Part shown: positions 19,026-27,127 of the stretch, piece by piece | Numbering within the stretch: position 1 is the stretch's first letter | Layout: each line of letters begins with the position of its first letter | NCBI GenBank assembly: GCA_963722415.1 | Contig: CAVRNI010000039.1 | Span: 258,315 to 322,314, forward strand | Length of the DNA: 64,000 nt | Reading direction: 5' to 3' | Source: JALOLG01 sp963722415 | GTDB lineage: Bacteria > Actinomycetota > Acidimicrobiia > Acidimicrobiales > Ilumatobacteraceae | Translations under genes and position numbers: made by a program | Notes under the pieces: model-generated | The model's database searches: none | Told to the model about the DNA's origin: nothing | The model's input: only the letters and a program-made list of their open reading frames with translations

Positions 19026-19452
19026 TCAGGTCAACCGGCGCTCGATCGTGATCGTCAGCATTCCGCCGCCCCGCGAGACGGAGACGTCGTCGGCCAGAGT
19101 TCGAACGATCCCGAGGCCCCGCCCGGTGATCTGCTCGGCATCGGCAACGGTCCAATCGCACACAGGGGCCACGTGGTCGTACGGACTGTGACTGGTGACA
19201 CTCAGCGACACCACGTCCGGATTCACGGCCAGCTCGACGATGACCGGTTCGTGGTTGCCGTGCTCGACGGCGTTCGTGACGAGCTCACTGGCCGCCAATC
19301 GGAAGTCGTCGACGATGCCGGAGTTCGGCGCCACGCCATCGAGCCGTTCGGAAACGAAGCGACGCGCTGTCGGCGACGTTCTCGAAGGCCGGCTCCAGCT
19401 CGATCTTGAACGGAACCATGGCGTCTCGGAGGGGTTCGCGTAACCAGGTCAT
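19026..19452 (-). CDS. RsbW-like ATP-binding anti-sigma/serine kinase protein, frameshifted
   Basis: A GHKL-fold regulator. The main part shows the N-box as DDFRLAASELVTNAVEHG and the G-box as ITGRGLGIVRTLADDV. The N-terminal part (VPFKIELEPAFENVAD) is in another frame. Removal of one base near 19360-19370 joins it to RRFVSERLDGVAPNSG. The start is uncertain (ATG 19452 or 19419). Such proteins bind sigma factors or STAS proteins and phosphorylate the latter. A SigB/SigF-type sigma gene, a second RsbW-like gene and a STAS gene lie within 4 kb, which fits a partner-switching network. Confidence 0.72.
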
Positions 19453-19559
19453 GACGATCGTTCATGGGTTACCCCTGGAGGGAGCAGCGCAAACCGAGCG
19501 GGCTCACTCGCATCGCCGTCGCCGGTGGTTCAGGTGTCGATCGGGGGCCGAGGTGGCCC

Positions 19560-20189
19560 TCAGGACAGCCGGGTCATCGGAGGCGGCACTTCGTACCCAG
19601 TGGCTTTGAGCGCGGCCTGGGTGCGGTTGCGGACACCCAGCTTCGAATACAACCGTCTGACGTACGTCTTGACCGTGTCGACCGACAGATACAGCTCGGA
19701 TGCGACCTCGCGGTTGCTCATCCCCAGCGCGATCAGCGCGAGCACCTCACGCTCGCGCATCGACAACTCGTCGGAGCGCTTCTCGCGTCCGCGGCTCACC
19801 CCGTCGAGACCCACCCGCTCGCCACGCGTGACGCGCTCGATGGCGTCGACGAGCTCGGCGGCGCCCCGCGACTTCAGGACGACCCCCGCGACGCCGATCC
19901 GCGCAGCGTCCTCGAGGAACTCCCACGGAGCGTCCCACGTGTACAACACGACGTGGCGGACGGTCTGGCCGAGAACCATCTTCTCTGCCCGCTCGAGTGA
20001 GTGACGGCGCCCGGCGAACGTGTCGAACAACGCAACGTCAGCGTTCACTTCCGGCTCGCGGCCGGCTTCGAGCTCCACGATGCGAATGCGCTCGGTATAA
20101 GGCTGGAGCATCGCCGCCAAACCACGAACGATGATCTCGTAGTCGTTGACGATCGAAACCGTCGGAGGTCGGTCGGGCAGTGCTGACAT
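19560..20189 (-). CDS. NarL/FixJ-type response regulator
   Basis: A 209-residue two-domain regulator. The receiver starts TVSIVNDYEIIVRGLAAML. The phospho-acceptor Asp is probably that in VALFDTF; the usual acidic pair near the N-terminus is partly altered to ND. The C-terminal LuxR helix-turn-helix is clear (LSMREREVLALIALGMSNRE, then LYLSVDTVKTYVRRLYSKLG). No histidine kinase gene is adjacent. The start could also be ATG 20222, which adds MKPMRAGNRRA. It sits between two stress-signalling gene groups. Confidence 0.85.
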   Translation of the reverse strand: MSALPDRPPTVSIVNDYEIIVRGLAAMLQPYTERIRIVELEAGREPEVNADVALFDTFAGRRHSLERAEKMVLGQTVRHVVLYTWDAPWEFLEDAARIGVAGVVLKSRGAAELVDAIERVTRGERVGLDGVSRGREKRSDELSMREREVLALIALGMSNREVASELYLSVDTVKTYVRRLYSKLGVRNRTQAALKATGYEVPPPMTRLS

Positions 20190-20242
20190 GGCCCGACGAT
20201 TTCCAGCCCGCATGGGCTTCAAACAAACCCTCGAAAACGCGA

Positions 20243-20272
20243 CAACGGCGCGACCGATCGGTCGCGCCGTTG
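20243..20272 (-). terminator. 30-bp perfect palindrome, probable terminator of DUF6458 gene
   Basis: A perfect 30-nt palindrome that folds as GGCGCGACC-GATC-GGTCGCGCC with three more pairs on each side. It lies 33 bp after the DUF6458 stop on the minus strand and is followed on that strand by a short T-rich run (CGCGTTTTCG). Strong GC stem plus position fit an intrinsic terminator. Confidence 0.65.
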
Positions 20273-20304
20273 CTCACCGACCTCGGAGGGTCGGCACTCG
20301 AGTC

Positions 20305-20553
20305 TCACCCGGTGCGGGTCTCTTCGACGTAGTGCTTCCCGTCGTCAGTGACATGGCGCTCGGTGTGCAGCTTGGTGTTGCTCATGCTCATCCAACCAGC
20401 ACCCTGGATGGCGGCGATCAGCAACGACAACGCACCGCCGCCCATCAGGATCCAGCCGATGACGTCGAGATCGACGCCGTCGACGGCCTTGTCCACGGCG
20501 AACGTCAAGATCGCCCCGGCGGTTATCAGGATCACTCCAATTGCTGCGTACAT
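20305..20553 (-). CDS. DUF6458 family small membrane protein
   Basis: An 82-residue protein with two hydrophobic segments (MYAAIGVILITAGAILTFAV and VIGWILMGGGALSLLIAAIQ) and a polar C-terminal tail (HVTDDGKHYVEE). This is the layout of DUF6458, a small membrane protein found in many actinobacteria with no known function. The ATG at 20553 follows AAAGGAAC. It lies downstream of the SigB/SigF-type sigma gene on the same strand but 181 bp away, so a separate promoter, possibly stress-controlled, is likely. Confidence 0.8.
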   Translation of the reverse strand: MYAAIGVILITAGAILTFAVDKAVDGVDLDVIGWILMGGGALSLLIAAIQGAGWMSMSNTKLHTERHVTDDGKHYVEETRTG

Positions 20554-20734
20554 CACAGTTCCTTTCTTCAGGACTCTCTTGGGGTCCAATTCAGGGGAAT
20601 CGGGCCCCTGCCGAGCCCGTTGGCAGCGAGTTACCCTCATCGTCGACGTGGCAAACGTCTCACGCGAGAGAAGAATGCAAAGTCGTCGGCGGCGACTCGC
20701 CGCCGTCGCGCGACACCCGCGCCTCGGCTCGGCT

Positions 20735-21472
20735 CTACTCGTCGTCGAGGTTGTGTCGCATCTGGTCGAACGATCGACGCAAGAGGCGCGACACGTGCAT
20801 CTGGGAGATCCCACAGCGTTCCGCGATCTCGGCCTGCGACAGGTCCTCGTAGAACCGCAGACGCACGATCTCCCGTTCGCGTTCGGGCAACTTCTCGAGC
20901 AGCATCTCGACGACGCGTTCGTCGTCGGTCTGCGCGAACCCGGTCTCGACATCGGCAATGGCCTCGCGCCGGTCGATCGCCGTGTCGTCGTCGGTCGTCG
21001 AGGCGTCGATCGACCCGACGCTTCGCGCGGCGGCGGCCGAGAGGCCGGTGATGACGTCGTCGCGGCTGATCCCGAGGTGCTCGGCGACTTCGGGCACCGA
21101 TGGCGACCGGCCGAGCGCCTGCGTCAGCTCATCGTTGGCTCGCCGCACCGCCAGGTGCAGCTCCTTGGCGCTGCGGGGAACGCGCACCGACCACGTCTTG
21201 TCCCGGAAATGGCGTTTGATCTCACCCTCGATCGTGCGTCCGGCAAACGCCGAGAAGGCGCTCCCGATCGTCGGGTCGAACCGATCGACGGCCTTGACGA
21301 GAGCCAGCATCGCCACCTGTTGCAGGTCTTCGTCGCCGATCGTCGAGGGGCTGAACCGGCGGGCGATGTGCACCGCGAGGCCGAGATGACGTTCGACGAT
21401 CTTGTTCCTCACACTGCGCCGCGGGTTCCGTTGGAACTCGGCGAACAACTCGTCGTCGTCTACTTCGCCCAT
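20735..21472 (-). CDS. SigB/SigF/SigG-type sigma factor
   Basis: A 245-residue group 3 sigma factor. Region 2 shows HLGLAVHIARRFSPSTIGDE and FSAFAGRTIEGEIKRHFRD (-10 recognition). Region 3 follows with RVPRSAKELHL. Region 4 shows LPEREREIVRLRFYEDLS and the helix-turn-helix AEIAERCGISQMHVSRLL. This is the general-stress type controlled by anti-sigma RsbW. The gene for an RsbW-like protein ends 4 bp upstream, so the two form an operon. It probably directs stress genes, perhaps including the small membrane proteins nearby. Confidence 0.9.
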   Translation of the reverse strand: MGEVDDDELFAEFQRNPRRSVRNKIVERHLGLAVHIARRFSPSTIGDEDLQQVAMLALVKAVDRFDPTIGSAFSAFAGRTIEGEIKRHFRDKTWSVRVPRSAKELHLAVRRANDELTQALGRSPSVPEVAEHLGISRDDVITGLSAAAARSVGSIDASTTDDDTAIDRREAIADVETGFAQTDDERVVEMLLEKLPEREREIVRLRFYEDLSQAEIAERCGISQMHVSRLLRRSFDQMRHNLDDE

Positions 21473-21476
21473 CTGG

Positions 21477-21866
21477 TTACGGTGTCGGCGCCGTCGGCGT
21501 GGCCGACTTCCACAGCAGGAACGAGCCGTCGGAGATCTCGAACGCGTCGACGACCACGCCGAGGATCCGGCGGGCGAGCTCGTCGATCGGCTCGGCGCGA
21601 TCGAGCCCGTCGACCTCCGAGCGGCGAACGGCGACGGCAATGGTCGAGTCCTGGACCGCGAACTCGACGAGCAGACGAGCCTGCGCCGGCGCGTCGACGT
21701 CGGTCATGATCGATACGGCTTCATTGATGCCGAGTCGCAGATCGTCGATCTCGTCGATGTTGAACCCGCAGTCGGCCGCCAAGGACGCGGCGACGACGCG
21801 CACCGTGGATGCGTGCCGAGCCGACAGAGGAAGGCTGAGCGTGATGACTTCACCTGTGCTGGACAT
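21477..21866 (-). CDS. RsbW-like anti-sigma factor (GHKL ATPase fold)
   Basis: A 129-residue anti-sigma factor candidate. It shows the N-box as DEIDDLRLGINEAVSIM. The following G-boxes are degenerate, with no clear GxGxG, so ATP binding and kinase activity are uncertain. It is the first gene of an operon with the sigma factor, 4 bp apart, the classical arrangement for an anti-sigma/sigma pair. Start ATG 21866 (MSSTGEVITLSLPL) was chosen because homologues begin near this strand. Confidence 0.83.
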   Translation of the reverse strand: MSSTGEVITLSLPLSARHASTVRVVAASLAADCGFNIDEIDDLRLGINEAVSIMTDVDAPAQARLLVEFAVQDSTIAVAVRRSEVDGLDRAEPIDELARRILGVVVDAFEISDGSFLLWKSATPTAPTP

Positions 21867-22016
21867 CTGTTCGCAACCTAACGTGCGTCGTGGCGATCGG
21901 TCGTACCCACGGCCTCGCATACCCAGCCGGTCCGCCGCCCAACCTGAACATGCCGGGAACCAGCGATAACGTCGTTTCACGTTTAGGCGTCGAGGAGCCC
22001 GGGTAGTGCACGGCCC

Positions 22017-22091
22017 ATGCTTTACACCGTCTTCATCGTCCTGGCGATCATCGCCCTGTTGCTCTTCATCTTCGGCCGCCGGCGCGTCTGA
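22017..22091 (+). CDS. 24-residue hydrophobic peptide
   Basis: ATG at 22017 encodes MLYTVFIVLAIIALLLFIF followed by GRRRV. It is one transmembrane helix with a positive end, like the start of Lmo0937-type small membrane proteins. A GAGGAG sequence lies upstream but about 20 bp away, so translation is unproven. It precedes another small membrane protein gene by 58 bp on the same strand. Confidence 0.4.
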   Translation: MLYTVFIVLAIIALLLFIFGRRRV

Positions 22092-22149
22092 GCCGCTCCC
22101 GGTCAGCCATTATCAGTCCGTCAGCCCCTTCGATCAGCCCAAGGACATC

Positions 22150-22539
22150 ATGAGCACCACACTTCCTTCTCAACTCCTCGGTTCGGTGGCTTCGGCCGCC
22201 GGAAGTGGGCTCGACGCCGCGGGTCAACTGGTCGCCGACGCGGGTCATCTGGTTGCCGACGCGACCGAGTCGCTCGGTGACATCGCCGGCGCGGCAATCG
22301 ACGTCGGCGGGAGTGCGGCCGGTGTGATCGCCGACAGCACGGTTCGCGGCGCTCGTATCGCGTTGGCAACCACACCGGGTGTGGTTGCCCTCGTCAGGCG
22401 TCACCCGGTACTCGTCGCCTCTGGCGCGGCGGTCATCGTGGCCTGTTTCGTCCTCAGCCGGCGCCGCCGGCAGTCCGGCAACGACGCAACCGACTACGCC
22501 GACCGTCCGGTCCCTCGTGGGGTGAGCGCGGTCGCCTGA
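22150..22539 (+). CDS. small protein with C-terminal transmembrane helix, unknown function
   Basis: A 129-residue protein. Its first two thirds is rich in Ala, Gly, Asp and Val and is built from imperfect heptad-like repeats (AAGQLVADAGHLVADATESLGDIAGAAIDVGG as two short blocks), suggesting an amphipathic helical stalk. A hydrophobic segment near residues 85-108 (VALVRRHPVLVASGAAVIVA) is followed by RRRR, so the N-terminal part should be on the outside or lie along the membrane. The ATG at 22150 follows AAGGAC. It sits within the stress-signalling locus. No family recognised. Confidence 0.6.
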   Translation: MSTTLPSQLLGSVASAAGSGLDAAGQLVADAGHLVADATESLGDIAGAAIDVGGSAAGVIADSTVRGARIALATTPGVVALVRRHPVLVASGAAVIVACFVLSRRRRQSGNDATDYADRPVPRGVSAVA

Positions 22540-22603
22540 TCGCCATCCGCGACCCCACGCCACAGTCCCCCCACGACGACCGATCACACCCAGTCGTCGT
22601 TCT

Positions 22604-22652
22604 CGGAACGACCCGCACTCCTGCCCCCAGCGAGGATGAGCGGGTCGTTCCG
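22604..22652 (+). terminator. 13-bp inverted repeat after the small membrane protein gene
   Basis: Arms 22604-22616 and 22640-22652 (core GGAACGACCCGC and its complement) pair perfectly around a 23-nt loop. They lie 65 bp past the stop of the membrane protein gene and 83 bp before the STAS gene. A terminator is likely; a cis-regulatory hairpin for the STAS gene is an alternative. Confidence 0.45.
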
Positions 22653-22734
22653 CGTCTGACCGACGCACCGGTGCACGTCCAGGTGAGTGCGAACGTCGGC
22701 AAGTTCACGTGATGGTTCGGTAGCGTTGCGGCCC

Positions 22735-23103
22735 ATGACCGGGACCGGGGCGCTGCAGATCACGACCTCGCCGTCCGGTCTGCACCTGCGAGGTGAGATC
22801 GACGCCCACTCGGTGACCGTCCTGGTGAGGTATCTCGATCCACTGCCGGGATCGGCGGGTGACGTGGTGATCGATCTCTCGGGCGTCGGATTCGTCGACT
22901 CGAGCGGGTTGCGGGTGCTGGTCGAGGCCCATCAGCGAGCCGAGGCGGAGGCGCGTCGACTGGTGCTGACTGGCTCGAGCCGGCAGATGCTGCGACTGCT
23001 CGAGATCAGCGGCTTGATGCAGTACCTCCACGTTCAGCCATCGACCGAAGACATCGAGGCCGACGACAGCACCTCCGGCGAGAACGGGTCGACCAGGTCC
23101 TGA
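22735..23103 (+). CDS. STAS-domain anti-sigma factor antagonist
   Basis: A 122-residue RsbV/SpoIIAA-type protein. It shows the start LQITTSPSGLHLRGEIDAHS, the phosphorylation loop VDSSGLRVLVEAH with the conserved Ser, and RQMLRLLEISGLMQYL. In partner switching the unphosphorylated form captures RsbW and frees the sigma factor. Two RsbW-like genes and the sigma gene lie within 4 kb upstream. Start ATG 22735; the C-terminal tail is acidic and Ser-rich. Confidence 0.88.
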   Translation: MTGTGALQITTSPSGLHLRGEIDAHSVTVLVRYLDPLPGSAGDVVIDLSGVGFVDSSGLRVLVEAHQRAEAEARRLVLTGSSRQMLRLLEISGLMQYLHVQPSTEDIEADDSTSGENGSTRS

Positions 23104-23133
23104 CGCAGGCTCCGCGAGTTGGGGTGGAGCGCG

Positions 23134-23688
23134 ATGATGGGCCGCATGGAACGCGTCGTCGAGTTGATCGTGCTCGATGACCTGCTCGACAGCCTCGACC
23201 AAACCTGGTCGCAGGTGAGCGCGCGCCTTGCTGGCCTCACCGTCGACGAGTACCTCTGGGAGCCGTCCTCCGGGTGCTGGAACGTTCGTGCCAACCCGGA
23301 CGGAGGCGGGTCGGTCGACGAGCACGACACGGAGGCCGATCCGGCGCCATTGACGACGATCGCGTGGCGGATGTGGCATGTCGCGGTCGACTGCCTCGAC
23401 AGCTATTCGTCGCGTGTGTTCGGCCGCACCGGCACCGGGTTGGTCGGCACGGCATGGGTACTCGATCCCAACGAGGCCCAGGCGCTCCTCGAGCGTGCGT
23501 GGTGGGTGTTCCGCGGGGGCGTGGCCGACGGTGGATCGGACCGGCTGTTCGACCTCCTGGGCGAGGGATGGGGGCCGTACGCCGAGAGCACCGTGCTCGC
23601 CCTCGCCTTGCACGCCCAACGCGAGGTCACGCATCACGGCGCCGAGATGGCGCTCCTGCGCGACCTCTTCCGAGCCCGTTCGGCGTGA
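23134..23688 (+). CDS. DinB-fold (DUF664-like) protein
   Basis: A 184-residue four-helix DinB-like protein. Candidate metal ligands are His in WRMWHVAVDCLDSY and the pair in REVTHHGAEMALLRDL near the C-terminus. Family members include thiol-dependent transferases and proteins of unknown role. ATGs at 23134, 23137 and 23146 are possible; GGAG at 23126 favours the first two. The end overlaps nothing but is only 22 bp from the convergent metG gene. Confidence 0.8.
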   Translation: MMGRMERVVELIVLDDLLDSLDQTWSQVSARLAGLTVDEYLWEPSSGCWNVRANPDGGGSVDEHDTEADPAPLTTIAWRMWHVAVDCLDSYSSRVFGRTGTGLVGTAWVLDPNEAQALLERAWWVFRGGVADGGSDRLFDLLGEGWGPYAESTVLALALHAQREVTHHGAEMALLRDLFRARSA

Positions 23689-23710
23689 CACCGAGGAGCG
23701 CCGCGCTCGA

Positions 23711-25229
23711 TCACCCCGGGGCGGTCGGGACGTCGATGCGGTCGAACACGCGGCCGGCCGGGCCGACCGTGGTGCCGGTGCCGATGCGTTCGGCAGCGGT
23801 GGCCGCGGTGTCCGGGACGAACGCAGCTGCGAGCGCGACCAGACGTCGGCAACGCCCGACGACATCGCCGAGGACCTCGTCGATCCGCGGGTCGTTCGGA
23901 TCCACCTTCGCGAGCTCCCACGGACGCACACGCTCGAGCTCGGCGTTGGCCGCGTCGATCAACCCGCGCAGATGACGCGTCGCCCGCCGCAGGTCGAACA
24001 CGTCGAGGGCAGCGGCAAGGTCGCATTCGCCGCATTCGCCGCATTCGTCGCACTCGCCCGACGCCTCCGTCGGGACGATCTGCCCACCGCGCAGACGGTG
24101 CACGAGCGCGACCGTACGGCTCACGAGGTTGCCGAGACCGTTGGCAAGGTCGTCGTTGGCCCGGCCGACGAGCCGGTCGACGGTGAAGTCGGAGTCGGAC
24201 ACCGAGCGGTGACTCGCTGAGCAGCCACCAACGGACGGCATCAGTCCCGAACCGATCGACGAGGTTCGCGGGAGCCACCCCGTCGCCACTCGACTTCGAG
24301 ATCTTGGTTCCGTCGACCGTCAGGTAATCGTGCACGAACAGCGCGGTCGGAAGCGGCAGGTCGGCCGCCGCCAGGATCGCCGGCCAGTAGAGCGCGTGGA
24401 ACCGGATGATGCCCTTCCCGATGAGATGGATCCGTTCGTCCGCACCGTGCCACCACTGTGCCTCGTCGTCTCCTCGCCCGAGCGCGGTGAGGTAGTTGGC
24501 CAACGCGTCGAACCAGACGTAGACCACCTGCGACGGGTCGTCGGGCACCGGGATCCCCCAGCCGCGGGCCCGCTCGATCGATCTCGACACGCTGATGTCG
24601 CGCAGTCCCGATCGCAGCTGTGCGAGCACCTCGTTGCGACGCGACGCAGGTTCGATGCGCAACGCGCCATTCGCGATCGCAGTGCCGATCCGATCGCCGT
24701 AGCGCGACAGACGGAAGAACCAGTTCCGCTCCCGAACGACGTCGGGGATCGCTCGGTGCTCGGGGCACCGACCGGCGGAGTCCAACTCGTCAGGGTCGAG
24801 GAACGCCTCACAGCCGATGCAGTACGTGCCCTCGTAGTTCCGCTCGTACAGGTCGCCCCGCGCCGCGCACGCTCGCCACAGACGCTCGACGCCAGGTCGG
24901 TGGCGCGGATCGCTGCCGGTGCGGATCACGTCGTCGAGCTCGACCGACAGTGGGCCGAACAGATCGACGAACTCGTCGCCGTGGGCCCGTACGAAGTCGG
25001 CGACCGGCACGCCGGCCGCCTCGGCAGCTCGGACGTTCTTCAGGGCATTGTCGTCGGTGCCGGTGAGGGTGCGGACCTCGTGGCCGCGAGCCCGCCACGC
25101 GCACGCGAGCGCGTCGACCTGGACCAGCTCGAGCGCGTGTCCGATGTGCGGCGCGCCGTTGACGTACGGGATCGCGGTGGTGAGGTAGATGCGGCGCGGG
25201 TTGACGATTCGCGCGTTGCGTTGGCTCAT
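23711..25229 (-). CDS. metG: methionyl-tRNA synthetase, frameshifted
   Basis: It charges tRNA-Met. The class I motif is visible as TTAIPYVNGAPHIGHALE (HIGH) and the second signature as DGTKISKSSG (KMSKS-type, KISKS). A zinc-knuckle region lies at CIGCEAFLD and RCPEH. The anticodon-binding domain (LVGRANDDLANGLGNLVSRT) is in a different frame. The change is near 24210-24220 (LLSESPLGV versus VSDSDFTVDRLV). The gene is normally essential, so this is most likely a sequence error unless a second metG exists. The protein is about 505 residues, at the short end for MetG, with no C-terminal dimer domain. AAGGAG precedes the ATG at 25229. A run of GECDECGECGEC lies near 24030-24050. Confidence 0.88.
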
Positions 25230-25385
25230 TGGAGTGCTCCTTCGAGAGAGGTCCCGAGCGGGAGCACACCAGCACCTTGCCGGCCCCACTCGGGACCGAC
25301 GGTGATGACGCGTCAGCGACGACGCAGACCGACGTGCCCCGTGGCGGGGCCCATCATCAGGGAGAATCGTTCGCTGTTCACGGGG
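25230..25385 (-). promoter_or_regulatory. structured 5' leader of metG with possible SD sequestration
   Basis: On the minus strand, GGTCCCGAG (25289-25297) can pair with CTCGGGACC (25250-25258). The loop between them contains GTGCTCC (25261-25267), perfectly complementary to GGAGCAC (25234-25240), which includes the Shine-Dalgarno of metG. A GCCCCG-cca-CGGGGC hairpin lies further upstream. The two pairings look mutually exclusive, as in a translational attenuator. It matches no riboswitch class I can name; a T-box is possible but its consensus is not evident. Confidence 0.45.
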
Positions 25386-25424
25386 CCAAGCTACCGACCG
25401 GGCTGGAGTCGACGCGTGCCGGTT

Positions 25425-26252
25425 TCACTCTCGGGCGGGAGGAGCCGGCCGTGACACTGCTGCGGTGGCGAGGATCGCCGGATGCAGCGCGGCGTTGGAG
25501 TACACCGCGGTCCCAGTGTCGAGTCGACGCCCACCCCACAGGTCGCTGAACGTGCCACCCGCCTCCTCGACGATGACAGCAACCGCCGCATAGTCCCAGG
25601 CGCCACCGCGCAGCACGAGCACCGCGTCGGCGTCGCCCTCGGCGACCGCGAGCGCGGCGTGGGCGAAGCACGCCCCGGCGCCGGGATCGCATCGCCGCAG
25701 TGCAGTCGCGACCGGCAGGTACGGATCGGCGAGGTACTTGTCCGGCGGGGTCACCACGACCCTCGCACCCTCGAGCGCTTCGGTCGTCGTGCAGCGCAAC
25801 CGCGTGCCACCGTCGAGCGTGTTCGGGGAGATCGGCCCGGTCCATCCGCCGCCGCCGCGCTCGGCCCACCAGCGCCGTCCGATCGCCGGACTCGTGACCA
25901 CGCCGACCACGATCTCGCCGTCCTCTTCCAGGGCGATCAGCGTCCCCCACCCGGGGTTGTGCCTGACGTAGTTGTGCGTGCCGTCGACGCCGTCGACGAT
26001 CCACCGCCGACGCGCCGGCCCCGAGTGCCCGGACTCCTCGCCGAGAAAGCCGTCGTCAGGGTGATGGGTGGTCAGCAGGGCACGGATGCGGTCCTCGACC
26101 GCCCGATCGACCGCCGTCACCGGAGTGCCGTCGGCCTTCGTCTCGACGCGCAATGTCTCGCTCTCGAAGTGGAGGAGCGAGATCTGGTCAGCTGCGTCCG
26201 CGAGCAGGTGGGCGAGCGCCAGTTCCGTCGTCACGACGCCCGAGCATGACAC
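25425..26252 (-). CDS. inositol monophosphatase/histidinol-phosphatase-like enzyme
   Basis: A 275-residue Mg-dependent, Li-sensitive phosphatase family member. The motifs are GFLGEESG (metal Glu), RWIVDGVDGTHNY (WxxDxxDGTxNF motif), and the C-terminal GGAWDYAAVAVIVEEAGG. The close similarity in motif spacing to HisN-type phosphatases makes histidinol-phosphatase plausible, but IMPase activity is equally possible. Starts at ATG 26252 or GTG 26234 are possible. It is transcribed toward metG and 196 bp from the metG start. Confidence 0.85.
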   Translation of the reverse strand: MSCSGVVTTELALAHLLADAADQISLLHFESETLRVETKADGTPVTAVDRAVEDRIRALLTTHHPDDGFLGEESGHSGPARRRWIVDGVDGTHNYVRHNPGWGTLIALEEDGEIVVGVVTSPAIGRRWWAERGGGGWTGPISPNTLDGGTRLRCTTTEALEGARVVVTPPDKYLADPYLPVATALRRCDPGAGACFAHAALAVAEGDADAVLVLRGGAWDYAAVAVIVEEAGGTFSDLWGGRRLDTGTAVYSNAALHPAILATAAVSRPAPPARE

Positions 26253-26613
26253 GACGCGCGGTCGGAGCCCTGATCACGCACGGGTCGGCGGTCGTGTCAG
26301 CCGTGGCGTGGCAGGAAAGCGATCACCAGCGACGACGGCTCCACCGGCCCGGGGTCCGCAGTCCGCATTCGGTGTCGTTGCCGCGGTCGAGCATCGCCGC
26401 CAGATCCTGGTCGGCGATCGACGGGCTCATCGGCCCGGCCCACCCCCGCCATGCCGGGCGCGGCGTTGTGGCGCCGGCGAACTTCCGCACCCGGATCGTT
26501 CCGTACCGCATCGCTCCACGCTCCTCACCTGGCTCTCAGTTCGTCTGTCGAACTCAGGTGAACAATACGCGAGGACCCTGGATCTGTCAACCGAACCCAG
26601 ATATGTTGTCCCT
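26253..26613. other. 361-bp region without a convincing gene
   Basis: It contains a 62-codon minus-strand frame (26323-26511, MRYGTIRVRKFAG...). Its start resembles an FAH-type N-terminus, but the rest has no recognisable domain; it may be a gene remnant or chance. Before the HxlR gene, nested inverted repeats (CACCTG 26526 with CAGGTG 26555, and GTTCG 26539 with CGAAC 26549) could be a regulator site. Confidence 0.35.
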
Positions 26614-27078
26614 GTGACATCCGTCGTGGGCACCCAGACACCCGCGTCCAGCATCGACCGCGAGCGTTGCTCGATCGTCGGCGCGCTCGACGCCCTCGGT
26701 GACACCTGGTCGGTCCTCGTGCTGCGCCAGGTGTTCTTCGGCGTCCACCGGTTCAACGAGATCCAAGACGGTCTCGGCATCTCACGCAGCGTGCTCACCG
26801 ACCGCCTCAACCGCCTCGTCGAGCTGGGGGTGATCAAGACGGTCCCCTACCAGGAGCCCGGTCACCGCGCCCGCAACGAGTACCGGATGACCCGCAAGGG
26901 CGTCGGGCTGCTGCCGCTCATGGTGGCACTGATGCAGTGGGGGGACGAGCACGTGAACGCCGACGACCCTCCCGTGGCGTTGTACCACCGCACTACCGGT
27001 GAGCGGGTGAAGCTCGAGCTGCGCACCGACTCCGGCCCGATCGAGCCGAACGACATCGTTCCCCACCAACTCCCCTGA
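26614..27078 (+). CDS. HxlR family transcriptional regulator
   Basis: A 154-residue winged-helix regulator. It shows the family Cys-containing start ERCSIVGALDALGDTWSVLV, the recognition segment RFNEIQDGLGISRSVLTDRL, and the wing RNEYRMTRKGVGLLPLMVAL. HxlR proteins often sense redox or aldehydes and control nearby oxidoreductases. The flavin reductase and nitroreductase genes follow convergently, making them possible targets. Start GTG 26614 is the first in-frame start before the domain. The stop TGA shares its last base with a 45-bp palindromic repeat. Confidence 0.85.
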   Translation: MTSVVGTQTPASSIDRERCSIVGALDALGDTWSVLVLRQVFFGVHRFNEIQDGLGISRSVLTDRLNRLVELGVIKTVPYQEPGHRARNEYRMTRKGVGLLPLMVALMQWGDEHVNADDPPVALYHRTTGERVKLELRTDSGPIEPNDIVPHQLP

Positions 27079-27122
27079 TCTCGTGAGTTTCGGCGGTGTC
27101 AGACGCCGAAACTTCACGGGAT
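27078..27122. repeat. palindromic repeat, copy 2 (between convergent genes)
   Basis: Near-perfect inverted arms (27078-27095 and 27104-27122) around an 8-nt spacer, sharing TTTCGGCG and CGCCGAAACTTCACG with the copy at 2085-2131. Here it starts in the HxlR stop codon and ends 5 bp before the stop of the flavin reductase gene, so it can act as a bidirectional terminator. Confidence 0.75.
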
Positions 27123-27127
27123 GATGG

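Noticed and set aside
24026..24060. Short repeated GCATTC/CGCC pattern resembling a micro-repeat array or CRISPR
   Set aside because: The repeats are 9-bp steps inside metG coding for a Cys/Glu-rich segment; there are no spacers.
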